Assembly (NCBI GenBank): GCA_946803715.1 | Contig: CAMPET010000048.1 | Location: forward strand, 83,266-97,566 | Direction of reading: 5' to 3' | Length of the DNA stretch: 14,301 nt | Source of the DNA: Beroe ovata | Lineage: Eukaryota; Ctenophora; Nuda; Beroida; Beroidae | Notes under the pieces: model-generated | The model's database searches: none | What the model saw: the letters and a program-made list of their open reading frames with translations, nothing else | Told to the model about the DNA's origin: nothing | In this document: positions 14,219 to 14,301 of the stretch, one piece after another | Layout of the letters: the number at the start of each line of letters is the position of its first letter | How positions within the stretch are numbered: the first letter of the stretch is position 1 | Translations under genes and position numbers: made by a program

Positions 14219-14301
14219 CATGTCCCCCACATATAATGACATGTCCCCCACATATAATGGCATGTCCCCCACATATAATGGCATGTCCCCCACATATAAT
14301 G
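14219..14301. repeat. 21-bp tandem repeat running off the window
   Basis: Four units of CATGTCCCCCACATATAATG plus G or A (starting 14219, 14240, 14261, 14282) are nearly identical. The fourth is cut by the window edge, so the array is probably longer. A diverged half unit precedes it at about 14196-14218. Confidence 0.92.

Overview
The window is eukaryotic, almost certainly from an invertebrate animal. It is AT-rich. Its coding information lies in short exons (about 67-250 bp) bounded by GT..AG introns, and the introns carry micro- and minisatellites. I cannot name the species. A copia-type retrotransposon fragment and many small introns would fit a sponge or another early-branching or marine invertebrate, but that is only a guess.

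One gene dominates. On the + strand, from about 1862 to beyond 13872, I reconstruct 22 exons joined in a consistent reading frame (2856 coding bases, 952 codons). They encode the N-terminal part of a P1B-type copper-transporting ATPase of the ATP7A/ATP7B (Menkes/Wilson) family. The visible protein has a long cytosolic array of heavy-metal-associated (HMA) folds, the first four membrane segments with the Gly-Gly kink and the HRSANMDVL signature, and part of the actuator domain with TGE. The CPC membrane motif, the DKTG phosphorylation loop, the nucleotide-binding domain and the C terminus lie beyond the right edge.

The array is the most interesting coding feature. Six HMA domains keep GMxCxxC: CFRC, CQRC, CHRC, CQSC, CATC and CSSC. 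Three further folds look like HMA domains that have lost the cysteines (called psi1, psi2 and psi3 here). The order is psi1-HMA1-psi2-HMA2-HMA3-HMA4-psi3-HMA5-HMA6. Psi1-HMA1 and psi2-HMA2 look like a duplicated block. The junction between exons 3 and 4 is the weakest in the model, so the first pair could instead be a separate small gene or an alternative short product.

Layout: 1-181, nothing recognised; 182-633, copia-type RNase H fragment on the minus strand; 676-748, a G-rich dispersed repeat; 1083-1580, a CpG-rich stretch with a strong palindrome and metal-response-element-like heptamers, the best candidate promoter region; 1612-1655, an 11-bp tandem repeat; 1862-13872, the exons; 13873-14301, an intron with a 9-bp repeat and a 21-bp repeat running off the window.

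The introns are notable too. Tandem repeats of 13-14 bp (about 21 copies), 11 bp (10 copies) and 8 bp (27 copies) each sit directly against a 3' splice site (introns 14, 16 and 20). In intron 14 the repeat itself supplies the acceptor AG and repeatedly spells the branch-point consensus. G-rich arrays with the GGGGGTCAGTAG theme recur at three places. No tRNA, rRNA or CRISPR was seen.
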